Shown here: piece after piece, positions 1-12,503 of the stretch
Layout: each line of letters begins with the position of its first letter
Numbering within the stretch: the first letter of the stretch is position 1
Origin: Saccoglossus kowalevskii
Lineage: Eukaryota > Hemichordata > Enteropneusta > Harrimaniidae
DNA length: 64,000 bases
Assembly (NCBI RefSeq): GCF_000003605.2
Contig: NW_003112829.1
Coordinates: forward strand, 1 to 64,000
Reading direction: 5' to 3'
Made by a program: the position numbers and the translations under genes
The notes under the pieces: model-generated
The model's input: the letters and a program-made list of their open reading frames with translations, nothing else
Told to the model about the DNA's origin: nothing
The model's database searches: none

Positions 1-724
1 GAATAGTAGAAACGGGACTGTAGCCCGACCTGTACACTACTTTTGACGAGTAGATAACGAGACTGTAGCCCGAACTGTACCCTACTTGGAATAGTAGATA
101 ACGGGACTGTAGCCCGAACTGTACATTACTTTGACTAGTAGATAACTGGACTGTAGCCCGAACTGTACACTACTTTGACTAGTAGACAACGGGACTGTTG
201 CCCGAACTGTACATTACTTTGACTAGTAGATAACGGGACTATAGACCGAACTGTACACTACTTTGACGAGTAGATAACAGGACTGTAGCCCAAACTGTAC
301 ATTACTTTGACTTGTAGATAACGGGACTGTAGCCCGAACTGTAGACTACTTTGACTAGTAGATAACGGGACTATAGCCCGAACTGTACACTACTTTGACG
401 AGTAGATAACGGGACTGTAGCCCGAACTGCACACTAATGTTGACTAGTAGATAACGGGACTATAGCCCAAACTGTACACTACTTTGAATAGTAGATAACG
501 GGACTGTAGCCCGAACTGTACACTACTTTGAAAAGTAGATATCGGGACCGTAGTCCGAACTGTACCATACTTTGAATAGTAGATAACGGGACTGTCGCCC
601 GAACTGTACACTACTTTGAATAGTAGATAACGGGACTGTAGCCCGAACTGTACACTACTTTGACTAGAAGATAACGGGACTGTAGTCCGAACTGTACACT
701 ACTTTGACTAGTAGATAACGGGAC
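1..724 (+). repeat. Mixed GACTAGTAG/GACGAGTAG/GAATAGTAG monomers
   Basis: Ordinary monomers with frequent GACTAGTAG linkers. The stretch at about 130-480, which carries GATAACTGGAC, GACTGTTGCCC and GATAACAGGAC variants in a fixed order, recurs at about 12,867-13,220 (offset 12,737 at the GATAACTGG marker), so the two are duplicates. Nothing other than satellite is seen. Confidence 0.85.
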
Positions 725-740
725 TACAGCTCGAGCTGTA
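725..740. repeat. 16-bp perfect palindrome (P-block 1, left)
   Basis: TACAGCTCGAGCTGTA is its own reverse complement, with CTCGAG at the centre. It occupies the place of TGTAGCCCGAACTGTA in an ordinary monomer and is followed by AACTACAACTGAC instead of CACTACTTTGAC. Confidence 0.95.
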
Positions 741-1371
741 AACTACAACTGACTAGTAGATAACGGGACTGTAGCCCCACCTGTACACTACTTTGACTGT
801 AGCCCGAACTGTACACTACTTTGAATAGTAGATAACGGGACTGTAGCCCGAACTGTACACTACTATGACGAGTAGATAAAGGGACTGTAGCCCGAACTGT
901 ACACTACTTTGAATAGTAGATAAGGGGAATGTAGCCCGAACTGTACACTACTTTGACTAGTAGATAATGGGACTGTAGCCCAAACTGTACACTACTTTGA
1001 CCAGTGGATAACGGGACTATAGTCAGAACTGTACACTAATGTAGACTAGACGATAACGGGACTATAGCCCGAACTGTACACTACTTTGACTAGTAGATAA
1101 CGGGACTGTAGCCCGAACTGTACACTACTTTGAAAAGTAGAAACGGGACTGTAGCCCAAACTGAACACTACTTTGACGAGTAGTTAACGGGACTGTAGTC
1201 CGAACTGTAAACTACTTTGAATAGTAGATAGCGGGACGGTAGCCCGAACTGTACACTACTTTTGAATAGTAGATAACTGGACTGTAGCCCGAACTGTACA
1301 CTACTTTTGTCGAGAAGATAACGGGACTGTAGTCCTAACTGTACACTACTTTGACTAGTAGATAACGTTAC

Positions 1372-1387
1372 TACAGCTCGAGCTGTA
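1372..1387. repeat. 16-bp perfect palindrome (P-block 1, right)
   Basis: Same palindrome; the preceding monomer core is AACGTTAC instead of AACGGGAC, the mark of every right-hand member. AACGTT is itself a palindrome. Confidence 0.95.
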
Positions 1388-1440
1388 AACTACCACTGAC
1401 TAGTAGATACGGGACTGTAGCCCGAACTGTACACTGCTTT

Positions 1441-2762
1441 AAATAGTAGATAACGGGACTGTAGCCCGAACTGTACACTACTTTGACTAGTAAACAACGG
1501 GACTGTAGCCCGAACTGTACACTACTTTGAATAGTAGATAACGGGACTGTAGCCCTAACTGTACACTACTTTGACTAGTAGATAACGGGACTGTAGCCCG
1601 AACTGTACACTACTTTGAATAGTAGATAACGGGACTGTAGCCCGAACTGTACACTACTTTAAATAGTAGATAACGGGACTGTAGCCCGAACTGTACACTA
1701 CTTTGACTAGTAAACAACGGGACTGTAGCCCGAACTGTACACTACTTTGAATAGTAGATAACGGGACTGTAGCCCTAACTGTACACTACTTTGACTAGTA
1801 GATAACGGGACTGTAGCCCGAACTGTACAATACTTTGAATACTAGATAACGGGACTGTAGCCCGAACTGTACACTACTTTGAATAGTAGATAACGGGACT
1901 GTAGCCCGAACTGTACACTACTTTGAATAATTGACAACGGGACTGTAGCCCGAACTGTACACTACTTTGAATAGTAGAAAAAGGGACTGTAGCACGAACT
2001 GTACACTACTTTGAATCGTAGATAACGGAACTGTAGCCCGAACTGTACACTACTTTGAATAGTAGATAACGGGACTGTAGCCCGAACTGTACACTACTTT
2101 AAATAGTAGATAAAGGGACTGTAGGACGAACAATACACTACTTTGAATAGTAGATAACAGAACTGTAGCCCGAAAAGCACACAACTTTGAATAGTAGATA
2201 ACGGGACTGTAGCCCGAACTGTACACTACTTTGAATAGTAGATAACGGGACTGTAGTCCGAACTGTACACTACTTTGACTAGTAGATAACCGGACAGTAG
2301 CCCGAATTGTACACAAATGTTGAGTAGTAGATAACGGGACTGTAGCCCAAATTGTACACTACTTTGACTACTAGATAACAGGATTGTAGCCCGAACTGTA
2401 CACTACTTTGAATAGTAGATAACGGGACTGTAGCCCGATCTGTACACTACTTTGAATAGTAGATAACGGGACAGTAGCCCGAACTGTACACTACTTTAAA
2501 TAGTAGATAAAGGGACTGTAGCACGAACTGTACACTACTTCGAATAGTAGATAACGGGACTGTAGCCCGAACTGTACACTACTTTGAATAGTAGATAACG
2601 GGACTGTAGCCCGAACTGTACACTACTTTAAATAGTAGATAAAGGGACTGTAGCCCGAACTGTACACTACTTTGACTACGAGATAACGGGACTGTAGCCC
2701 GAATTGTACACAAATGTTGAATAGTAGATAACGGGACTGTAGCCCAAATTGTACACTACTTT
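1441..2762 (+). repeat. Consensus-rich GAATAGTAG monomers
   Basis: Mostly consensus monomers. A roughly 220-bp run (AAATAGTAG, GACTAGTAAACAACGG, GCCCTAACTG) appears twice in tandem at about 1,435-1,650 and 1,660-1,860. A GGACGAACAATAC ... GAAAAGCACACAAC pair at 2,124-2,190 is the leftmost member of a marker pair common in the 29-52 kb domain. The AAATAGTAGATAAAGGG/GCACGAAC/CTACTTCG subfamily appears at about 2,490-2,550. Confidence 0.8.
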
Positions 2763-3065
2763 GACTACTAGATAACCGGACAGTAGCCCAAACTGTACAC
2801 TACTTTAACTAGTAGATAACGGGACTCTAGCCCGAACTGCACACTACTATTGACTAGTCGATAAAGGGACTGTTTCCCGAACTGCACACTACTATTGATT
2901 AGTAGATAACGGGACTCTAGCCCGAACTGCACACTACTATTGACTAGTAGATAACGGGACTGTAGCGCGAACTGCACACTACTACTGACTAGTCGATAAA
3001 GGGACTCTAGCCCGAACTGTACACTACTGTTGGCTAGTCGAAAAAGGGACTGTAGCCCGAACTGT
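2763..3065 (+). repeat. G-block 1
   Basis: The first of 18 blocks of a diverged subfamily. Diagnostic features are GACTACTAGATAACCGGACAG at the left edge, CTCTAGCCC in place of CTGTAGCCC, GAACTGCACAC in place of GAACTGTACAC, TATTGACTAG linkers, and GTCGATAAAGGGACTGTTT monomers. The right edge is a GTTGGCTAG linker. This copy carries TACTGACTAGTCG and GTCGAAAAAGGG at its right end, shared with the 52.0, 53.5 and 59.7 kb blocks. Confidence 0.85.
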
Positions 3066-4042
3066 ACAGTACTTTGACTAGTAGATAACGGGACGGTAGC
3101 CTATACTGTACAATACTTTGAATAGTAGATAACGGGACTGTAGCCCTAACTGTACACTACTTTGATTAGTAGATAACGGGACTATAGCACGAACTGTACA
3201 CTACTTTGACGAGTAGACAACGGGACTGTAGCCCGAACTGTACACTACTTTGACTAGTAGACAACGGGACTGTAGCCCGAACTGTACACTACTTTGAATA
3301 GTAGATAACGGGACTGTAGCCCTAACTGTACACTACTTTGACTAGTAGATAACGGGACTGTAGCCCGAACTGTACATACTTTGAATAGTAGATAACGGGA
3401 CTGTAGCCCGAACTGTACACTACTTTGAATAGTAGATAACGGGATTGTAGCCCGAACTGTACACTACTTTGAATAGTAGGTAACGGGACTGTAGCCCGAA
3501 CTGTACACTACTTTGAATAGTAGATAACGGGACTGTAGCCCGAACTGTACGCTACTTTGACTACTAGATAACCGGACAGTAGCCCGAATTGTACACAAAT
3601 GTTGAATAGTAGATAACGGGACTGCAGCCCAAATTGTACACTACTTTGACTACTAGATAACAGGACTGTAGCCCGAACTGTACACTACTTTGAATAGTAG
3701 ATAACGGGACTGTAGCCCGATCTGTACACTACGTTGAATAGTAGATAACGGGACTGTAGCCCGAACTGTACACTACTTTAAATAGTAGATAAAGGGACTG
3801 TAGCACGAACTGTACACTACTTCGAATAGTAGATAACGGGACTGTAGCCCGAACTGTACACTACTTTGAATAGTAGATAACGGGACTGTAGCCCGAACTG
3901 TACACTACTTTAAATAGTAGATAAAGGGACTGTAGCCCGAAGTGTACACTACTTTGACTACGAGATAACGGGACTGGAGCCCGAATTGTACACAAATGTT
4001 GAATAGTAGATAACGGGACTGTAGCCCAAATTGTACACTACT
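3066..4042 (+). repeat. Consensus-type monomers between G-blocks 1 and 2
   Basis: Begins with GACGGTAGCCTATACTGTACAATAC, the marker that follows most G-blocks, then a run with GACAACGGG and GCCCTAACTG variants, a short GTACATAC monomer at about 3,370, and the AAATAGTAGATAAAGGG subfamily at 3,778-3,940. It closely resembles 5,540-5,990 and 53,760-54,690. No gene is seen. Confidence 0.8.
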
Positions 4043-4365
4043 TTGACTACTAGATAACCGGACAGTAGCCCAAACTGTACACTACTTTAACTAGTAGATA
4101 ACGGGACTCTAGCCCGAACTGCACACTACTATTGACTAGTCGATAAAGGGACTGTTTCCCGAACTGCACACTACTATTGACGAGTAGATAACGGGACTCT
4201 AGCCCGAACTGCACACTACTATTGACTAGTAGATAACGGGACTGTAGCGCGAACTGCACACTACTATTGACTAGTCGATAAAGGGACTGTTTCTCGAACT
4301 GTACACTACTGTTCGCTAGTCGATAAAGGGACTGTAGCCCGAACTGCACACTACTTTGACTAGTA
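4043..4365 (+). repeat. G-block 2
   Basis: Seven-monomer G-block. It differs by eye from the 11.8-kb block at only three bases within 4,050-4,349 (4,101 A/C, 4,182 G/T, 4,314 C/G). The minus-strand open frame here starts with GTG, not ATG, and owes its length to lost stops in variant monomers. Confidence 0.85.
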
Positions 4366-6039
4366 GATAACGGGACGGTAGCCTATACTGGACAATACTT
4401 TGAATAGTAGATAACGGGACTGTAGCCCTAACTGTACACTACTTTGACTAGTAGATAACGGGACTATACACCGAACTGTACACTACTTTGACTACTAGAT
4501 AACGGGACTGTAGCCCGAACTGTACACTACTTTGACTTGTAAATAACGGGACAGTAGCCCGAATTGCAGACTACCTTGACTCGTAGATAACGGGACTATA
4601 GCCCCAACTGTTCACTACTTTGAATAGTAGAAACGGGACTGTAGCCCGAACTGTACACTACTTTGACGAGTAGATAACGGGACTGTAGCCCGAAGTGTAC
4701 CCTACTTTGAATAGTAGATAACGGGACTGTAGCCCGAACTGTACGCAATTTTGACTACTAGATAACGGGACTCTAGCCCGAACTGTACACTACTTTGACG
4801 AGTAGATAACGGAACTGTAGCCCGAACTGTACATTACTTTGAATAGTAGATAACGGGACTGTAGCCCGAACTGTACACTACTTTGACTAGTAGAAAACGG
4901 GACTATAGACCGAACTGTACACTACTTTGACTAGTAGATAACGGGACTGTAGCCCGAACTGTACACTACTTTGACTAGTAGATAACGGGACTATAGCACG
5001 AACTGTACACTACTTTGACGAGTAGATAACGGGACTGTAGCCCGAACTGTACACTACATTGAATAGTAAACAACGGGACTGTAGCCCGAACTGTACACTA
5101 CTTTGACTAGTAGATAACGGGACTGTAGCCCTAACTGTACACTACTTTGACTAGTAGATAACGGGACTGTAGCCGGAACTGTACACTACTTTGAATAGTA
5201 GATAACGGGACTGTAGCCCGAACTGTACACTACTTTGAATAGTAGATAACGGGACTGTAGCCCGAACTGTACAATACTTTGAATAGTAGATAACGGGACT
5301 GTAGCACGAACTGTACACTACTTTGAATAGTAGATAACGGGACTGTAGCCCGAACTGTACACTACTTTGAATAGTAGATAACGGGACTGTTGCCCGAACT
5401 GTACAATACTTTGAATAGTAGATAACGGGACTGTAGCACGAACTGTACACTACTTTGAATAGTAGATAACGGGACTGTAGCCCGAACTGAACACTACTTT
5501 GACTAGTAAACAACGGGACTGTAGCCCGAACTGTACACTACTTTGAATAGTAGACGATAACGGGACTGTAGCCCGAACTGTACACTACTTTGACTAGTAG
5601 ACAACGGGACTGTAGCCCGAACTGTACACTACTTTGAATAGTAGATAACGGGACTGTAGCCCTAACTGTACACTACTTTGACTAGTAGATAACGGGACTG
5701 TAGCCCGAACTGTACATACTTTGAATAGTAGATAACGGGACTGTAGCCCGAACTGTACACTACTTTGAATAGTAGATAACGGGATTGTAGCCCGAACTGT
5801 ACACTACTTTGAATAGTAGGTAGCGGGACTGTAGCCCGAACTGTACACTACTTTGAATAGTAGATAACGGGACTGTAGCCCGAACTGTACACTACTTTGA
5901 CTACTAGATAACCGGACAGTAGCCCGAATTGTACACAAATGTTGAATATTAGATAACGGGACTGTAGCCCAAATTGTACACTACTTTGACTACTAGATAA
6001 CAGGACTGTAGCCCGAACTGTACACTACTTTGAATAGTA
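4366..6039 (+). repeat. GACTAGTAG mixture followed by consensus monomers
   Basis: Contains GACTTGTAAATAACGGG, GTAGAAACGGG and GTACGCAATTTTGACTAC markers shared with the 7.6-9.6 kb and 25 kb regions. Then comes a consensus-rich stretch at 5,150-5,510 whose ACAATACTTTG monomers repeatedly remove the minus-strand stop, giving a 120-codon open frame that I regard as fortuitous. The segment 5,580-5,990 is a near copy of 3,240-3,650. Confidence 0.8.
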
Positions 6040-6300
6040 GATAACGGGACTCTAACCCGAACTGCACACTACTATTGACTAGTCGATAAAGGGACTGTTT
6101 CACGAACTGCACACTACTATTGACTAGTATATAACGGGACTCTAGCCCGAACTGCACACTACTATTGACTAGTAGATAACGGGACTGTAGCGCGAACTGC
6201 ACACTACTATTGACTAGTCGATAAAGGGACTGTTTCTCGAACTGTACACTACTGTTGGCTAGTCGATAAAGGGACTGTAGCCCGAACTGCACACTACTTT
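6040..6300 (+). repeat. G-block 3
   Basis: The left edge is chimeric: a consensus GAATAGTAG monomer joins directly to GGGACTCTAACCCGAACTGC, so the usual ATAACCGGACAG monomer is missing. It also has GACTAGTATATAAC and GTTTCACG variants, the latter shared with the 59.7-kb block. The right edge (GTTGGCTAG, then GACGGTAGCCTATAC) is typical. Confidence 0.8.
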
Positions 6301-7135
6301 GACTAGTAGATAACGGGACGGTAGCCTATACTGTACAATACTTTGAATAGTAGATAACGGGACTGTAGCCCGAACTGTACACTACTTTGACTAGTAGATA
6401 ACGGGACTGTAGCCCGAACTGTAGACTACTTTGACTCGCAGATAACGGGACTATAGCCCGAACTGTACACTACTTTGACTAGTAGATAACGGGACTGTAG
6501 CCCGAACTGTACACTACTTTGTATAGTAGAAACGGGACTGTAGCCCGAACTGTACACTACTTTGACGAGTAGATAACGGGACTGTAGCCTGAACTGTACA
6601 TTACTTTGAATAGTAGATAACGGGACTGTAGCCCGAACTGTACACTACTTTGACTAGTAGATAACGGGACTATAGACCGAACTGTACACTACTTTGACTA
6701 GTAGATAACGGGACTGTAGCCCGAACTGTACACTACTTTGACTAGTAGATAACGGGACTATAGCACGAACTGTACACTACTTTGACGAGTAGATAACGGG
6801 ACTGTAGCCCGAACTGTACACTACTTTGAATAGTAGATAACGGGACTGTAGCCCGATCTGTACACTACTTTGAATAGTAGATAACGGTACTGTAGCCCGA
6901 ACTGTACACTACTTTAAATAGTAGATAAAGGGACTGTAGCACGAACTGTACACTACTTCGAATAGTAGATAACGGGACTGTAGCCCGAACTGTACACCAC
7001 TTTAAATAGTAGATAAAGGGACTGTAGCCCGAATTGTACACTACTTTGACTACGAGATAACGGGACTGTAGCACGAATTGTACACAAATGTTGAATAGTA
7101 GATAACGGGACTGTAGCCCAAATTGTACACTACTT
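6301..7135 (+). repeat. Mixed monomers between G-blocks 3 and 4
   Basis: GACTCGCAG, GTATAGTAGAAACG and GATAGACCG variants, then the GCCCGATCTG and AAATAGTAGATAAAGGG/CTACTTCG subfamily (6,850-7,010) that commonly precedes a G-block (compare 11,430-11,760 and 22,430-22,770). No non-satellite sequence. Confidence 0.8.
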
Positions 7136-7455
7136 TGACTACTAGATAACCGGACAGTAGCCCAAACTGTACACAACTTTAACTAGTAGATAACGGGACT
7201 CTAGCCCGAACTGCACACTACTATTGACTAGTCGATAAAGGGGACTGTTTCCCGAACTGCACACTACTATTGACTAGTAGATAACGGGACTCTAGCCCGA
7301 ACTGCACACTACTATTGACTAGTAGATAACGGGACTGTAGCGCGAACTGCACACTACTATTGACTAGTCGATAAAGGGACTGTTTCTCGAACTGTACACT
7401 ACTGTTGGCTAGTCGATAAAGGGACTGTAGCCCGAACTGCACACTACTTTGACTA
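7136..7455 (+). repeat. G-block 4
   Basis: Standard monomer order, but with an extra G in the ATAAAGGGG run near 7,233. That single base shifts the minus-strand frame and shortens the open frame seen in sibling blocks. The shift in an otherwise well-kept block suggests the frame is not under coding constraint. Confidence 0.8.
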
Positions 7456-8490
7456 GTAGATAACGGGACGGTAGCCTATACAGCACAATACTTTGAATAG
7501 TAGATAACGGGACTATAGCCCTAACTGTACACTACTTTGACTAGTAGATAACGGGACTATAGACCGAACTGTACACTACTTTGACTAGTAGATAACGGGA
7601 CTGTAGCCAGAACTGTACACTACTTTGACTTGTTGATAACGGGACTGTAGCCCGAATTGTAGACTACTTTGACTCGCAGATAACGGGACTATAGCCCGAA
7701 CTGTACACTACTTTGACTAGTAGATAACGGGACTGTAGCCCGAACTGTACACTACTTTGAATAGTAGAAACGGGACTGTAGCCCGAACTGTACACTACTT
7801 TGACGAGTAGATAACGGGACTGTAGCCCGAACTGTACCCTACTTTGAATAGTAGATAACGGGACTGTAGCCCGAACTGGAGGCAATTTTGACTACTAGAT
7901 AACGGGACGCTAGCCCGAACTGTACACTACTTTGACGAGTAGATAACGGAACTGTAGCCCGAACTGTACATTACTTTGAATAGTAGATAACGGGACTGTA
8001 GCCCGAACTGTACACTACTTTGAATAGTAGATAAAGGGACTGTAGCCCGAACTGTACACTACTTTGTCTAGTGGATAACGGGACTATAGACCGAACTGTA
8101 CACTAATGTTGACTAGTAGATAACGGGACTATAGCCAGAACTGTACACTACATTGACTAGTAGACAACGTGACTGTAGCCCGAACTGTACACTACTTTGA
8201 CGAGTAGATAACGGAACTGTAGCCCGAACTGTACATTACTTTGAATAGTAGATAACGGGACTGTAGCCCGAACTGTACACTACTTTGACTAGTAGATAAC
8301 GGGACTATAGACCGAACTGTACACTACTTTGACTAGTAGATAACGGGACTGTAGCCCGAACTGTACACTTACTTTGACTAAGTAGAAACGGGACTATAGC
8401 CCGAACTGTACACTACTTTGACGAGTAGATAACGGGACAGTAGCTCGAACTGTACCCTACTTTGAATAGTAGATACGGGACTGTAGCCCG
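7456..8490 (+). repeat. GACTCGCAG / GGAGGCAATTTT segment
   Basis: Follows the G-block with GACGGTAGCCTATACAG, GATAGACCG, GACTTGTTGATAAC, GACTCGCAG and GTAGAAACGGG monomers. At 7,878 it has the rare GGAGGCAATTTTGAC variant, which recurs at 10,341, 12,504 and 23,462 and marks a higher-order boundary. Next are GTCTAGTGGATAAC, GCCAGAACTG and GACAACGTGAC. Small indels near 8,370-8,385 disturb the period. Confidence 0.8.
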
Positions 8491-9300
8491 AACTGTACGC
8501 AATTTTGACTACTAGATAACGGGACTGTAGCCCGAACTGTACACTACTTTGACGAGTAGATAAACGGGACTGTAGCCCGAACTGTACACTACTTTGACTA
8601 GTAGACAACGGGACTGTAGCCCGAACTGTACACTACTTTGAATAGTAGATAACGGGACTGTAGCCCTAACTGTACACTACTTTGAAGAGTAGATAACGAG
8701 ACTGTAGCCCGAACTGTACACTAATGTTGACTAGTAGATAACGGGACGGTAGCCTATACTGTACAATACTTTGAATAGTAGATAACGGGACTGTAGCCCC
8801 AACTGTACACTACTTTGAAAAGTAGATAACGGGACTGTAGCCCGAACTGTACATACTTTGAAGAGTAGATAACGGGACTGTAGCCCGAACTGTACACTAC
8901 TTTGAATAGTAGATAACGGGACTGTAGCCCGAACTGTACGCTACTTTGAATAGTAGATAACGGGACTGTAGCCCGAACTGTACAATACTTTGAATAGTAG
9001 ATAACGGGACTGTAGCCCGAACTGTACACTACTTTGAATAGTAGATAACGGGACTGTAGCCCGAATTGTAGACTACTTTGACGAGTAGATAACGGGACTG
9101 TAGCCCGAATTGTAGACTACTTTGACTCGTAGATAACGGGACTATAGCCCGAACTGTACACTACTTTGACTAGTAGATAACGGGACTGTAGCCCGAACTG
9201 TACACTACTTTGAATAGTAGAAACGGGACTGTAGCCCGAACTGTACACTACTTTGACGAGTAGATAACGGGACTGTAGCCCGAACTGTACCCTACTTTGA
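8490..9300 (+). repeat. Tandem higher-order duplication, left copy
   Basis: Starts at the GTACGCAATTTTGACTAC monomer and runs through GAAGAGTAGATAACGAG (8,684), GACGGTAGCCTATAC, a GAAAAGTAG monomer, a short GTACATAC monomer and GAATTGTAGAC monomers. The same order follows 1,055 bp downstream. One extra consensus monomer lies in this copy just before the GAATTGTAGAC run. Related copies lie at 25.8-26.3, 56.0-56.4 and 62.8-63.1 kb. Confidence 0.8.
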
Positions 9301-9544
9301 CGAGTAAATAACGGAACTGTAGCCGGAACTGTACATTACTTTGAATAGTAGATAACGGGACTGTAGCCCGAAATGTACGCAATTTTGACTACTAGATAAC
9401 GGGACTCTAGCCCGAACTGTACACTACTTTGACGAGTAGATAACGGAACTGTAGCCGGAACTGTACATTACTTTGACTAGTAGACAACGGGACTGTAGCC
9501 CGAACTGTACACTACTTTGAATAGTAGATAACGGGACTGTAGCC

Positions 9545-10310
9545 CGAACTGTACGCAATTTTGACTACTAGATAACGGGACTGTAGCCCGAACTGTACAC
9601 TACTTTGACGAGTAGATAACGGGACTGTAGCCCGAACTGTACACTACTTTGACTAGTAGACAACGGGACTGTAGCCCGAACTGTACACTACTTTGAATAG
9701 TAGATAACGGGACTGTAGCCCTAACTGTACACTACTTTGAAGAGTAGATAACGAGACTGTAGCCCGAACTGTACACTAATGTTGACTAGTAGATAACGGG
9801 ACGGTAGCCTATACTGTACAATACTTTGAATAGTAGATAACGGGACTGTAGCCCGAACTGTACACTACTTTGAAAAGTAGATAACGGGACTGTAGCCCGA
9901 ACTGTACATACTTTGAAGAGTAGATAACGGGACTGTAGCCCGAACTGTACACTACTTTGAATAGTAGATAACGGGACTGTAGCCCGAACTGTACGCTACT
10001 TTGAATAGTAGATAACGGGACTGTAGCCCGAACTGTACAATACTTTGAATAGTAGATAACGGGACTGTAGCCCGAATTGTAGACTACTTTGACGAGTAGA
10101 TAACGGGACTGTAGCCCGAATTGTAGACTACTTTGACTCGTAGATAACGGGACTATAGCCCGAACTGTACACTACTTTGACTAGTAGATAACGGGACTGT
10201 AGCCCGAACTGTACACTACTTTGAATAGTAGAAACGGGACTGTAGCCCGAACTGTACACTACTTTGACGAGTAGATAACGGGACTGTAGCCCGAACTGTA
10301 CCCTACTTGA
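9545..10310 (+). repeat. Tandem higher-order duplication, right copy
   Basis: Partner of the 8,490-9,300 copy. The GAAGAGTAGATAACGAG marker is at 9,739. The intervening 9,300-9,545 holds GACGAGTAAATAACGG and GACTCTAGCCC monomers of the 4.8-kb type. The last monomer of this copy has ACCCTACTTGAATAG with one T fewer. Confidence 0.8.
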
Positions 10311-10340
10311 ATAGTAGATAACGGGACTGTAGCCCGAACT

Positions 10341-12503
10341 GGAGGCAATTTTGACTACTAGATAACGGGACGCTAGCCCGAACTGTACACTACTTTGACG
10401 AGTAGATAACGGAACTGTAGCCCGAACTGTACATTACTTTGAATAGTAGATAACGGGACTGTAGCCCGAACTGTACACTACTTTGAATAGTAGATAAAGG
10501 GACTGTAGCCCGAACTGTACACTACTTTGTCTAGTGGATAACGGGACTATAGACCGAACTGTACACTAATGTTGACTAGTAGATAACGGGACTATAGCCA
10601 GAACTGTACACTACATTGACTAGTAGACAACGTGACTGTAGCCCGAACTGTACACTACTTTGACGAGTAGATAACGGAACTGTAGCCCGAACTGTACATT
10701 ACTTTGAATAGTAGATAACGGGACTGTAGCCCGAACTGTACACTACTTTGACTAGTAGATAACGGGACTATAGACCGAACTGTACACTACTTTGACTAGT
10801 AGATAACGGGACTGTAGCCCGAACTGTACACTACTTTGACTAGTAGATAACGGGACTATAGCACGAACTGTACACTACTTTGACGAGTATATAACGGGAC
10901 TGTAGCCCGAACTGTACACTACTTTGACTAGTAGACAACGGGACTGTAGCCCGAACTGTACCCTACTTTGAATAGTAGATAACGGGACTGTAGCCCTAAC
11001 TGTACACTACTTTGACTAGTAGATAACGAGACAGTAGCCCGAACTGTACACTAATGTTGACTAGTAGATAACGGGACGGTAGCCTATACTGTACAATACT
11101 TTGAATAGTAGATAACGGGACTGTAGCCCGATCTGTACACTACTTTGAAAAAGTAGATAACGGGACTGTAGCCCGAACTGTACATACTTTGAAGAGTAGA
11201 TAACGGGACTGTAGCCCGAACTGTACACTACTTTGAATAGTAGATAACGGGACTGTAGCCCGAACTGTACACTACTTTGAATAGTAGATAACGCGACTGT
11301 AGCCCGAACTGTACGCTACTTTGAATAGTAGATAACGGGACTGTAGCCCGAACTGTACGCTACTTTGAATAGTAGATAACGGGACTGTAGCCCGAACTGT
11401 ACACTACTTTGAATAGTAGATAACGGGACTGTAGCCCGATCTGTACACTGCTTTGAATAGTAGATAACGGGACTGTAGCCCAAACTGTACACTACTTTAA
11501 ATAGTAGATAAAGGGACTGTAGCACGAACTGTACACTACTTCGAATAGTAGATAACGGGACTGTAGCCCGAACTGTACACTACTTTGAATAGTGGATAAC
11601 GGGACTGTAGCCCGAACTGTACACCACTTTAAATAGTAGATAAAGGGACTGTAGCCCGAATTGTACACTACTTTGACTACGAGATAACGGGACTGTAGCC
11701 CGAGTTGTACACAAATGTTGAATAGTAGATAACGGGACTGTAGCGCAAATTATACACTACTTTGACTACTAGATAACCGGACAGTAGCCCAAACTGTACA
11801 CTACTTTAACTAGTAGATACCGGGACTCTAGCCCGAACTGCACACTACTATTGACTAGTCGATAAAGGGACTGTTTCCCGAACTGCACACTACTATTGAC
11901 TAGTAGATAACGGGACTCTAGCCCGAACTGCACACTACTATTGACTAGTAGATAACGGGACTGTAGCGCGAACTGCACACTACTATTGACTAGTCGATAA
12001 AGGGACTGTTTCTCGAACTGTACACTACTGTTGGCTAGTCGATAAAGGGACTGTAGCCCGAACTGCACACTACTTTGACTAGTAGATAACGGGACGGTAG
12101 CCTATACAGTACAATACTTTGAATAGTAGATAACGGGACTATAGCCCTAACTGTACACTACTTTGTCTAGTAGATAACGGGACTATAGACCGAACTGTAC
12201 ACTACTTTGACTAGTAGATAACGGGACTGTAGCCCGAACTGTACACTACTTTGACTTGTTGATAACGGGACTGTAGCCCGAATTGTAGACTACTTTGACT
12301 CGCAGATAACGGGACTATAGCCCGAACTGTACACTACTTTGACTAGTAGATAACGGGACTGTAGCCCGAACTGTACACTACTTTGAATAGTAGAAACGGG
12401 ACTGTAGCCCGAACTGTACACTACTTTGACGAGTAGATAACGGGACTGTAGCCCGAACTGTACCCTACTTTGAATAGTAGATAACGGGACTGTAGCCCGA
12501 ACT
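10341..12503 (+). repeat. 2,163-bp higher-order unit
   Basis: Bounded by GGAGGCAATTTT monomers at 10,341 and 12,504. Order: GTCTAGTGG, GACAACGTGAC, GATAGACCG, GAGTATATAAC, GTACCCTAC (10,950), GAGACAGTAGCCC, GACGGTAGCCTATAC, GCGACTGTAG (11,290), paired GTACGCTAC monomers, GCCCGATCTG, the AAATAGTAGATAAAGGG subfamily, G-block 5, then GACTCGCAG monomers. Most of it recurs rotated at 21,945-24,700, which is what unequal exchange within tandem units would give. The 7,878-10,341 interval (2,463 bp) is a longer relative. Confidence 0.8.
11764..12075 (+). repeat. G-block 5
   Basis: Reference-quality G-block with the private GATACCGGGAC variant near 11,818, shared with the 22.8 and 41.8 kb blocks. Those three blocks therefore form one recent lineage. 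Confidence 0.85.

Larger units (their letters stand above)
664..1440 (+). repeat. P-block (paired-palindrome higher-order segment), copy 1
   Basis: A marker-rich segment in a fixed order: GACTAGAAGATAAC, first palindrome (725), GCCCCACCTGTAC, a short 28-bp monomer (about 790), CTATGACGAGTAGATAAAG, GATAAGGGGAATG, GACCAGTGG, TAGACTAGACGATAAC, GAAAAGTAGAAACG, then the second palindrome (1,372). The same order recurs near 32.2, 34.5, 35.9, 38.2 and 48.8 kb, so this is a discrete higher-order module. This copy has one extra monomer (GATAATGGGAC) compared with the 32.2-kb copy. Its palindromes are 647 bp apart. Confidence 0.85.
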
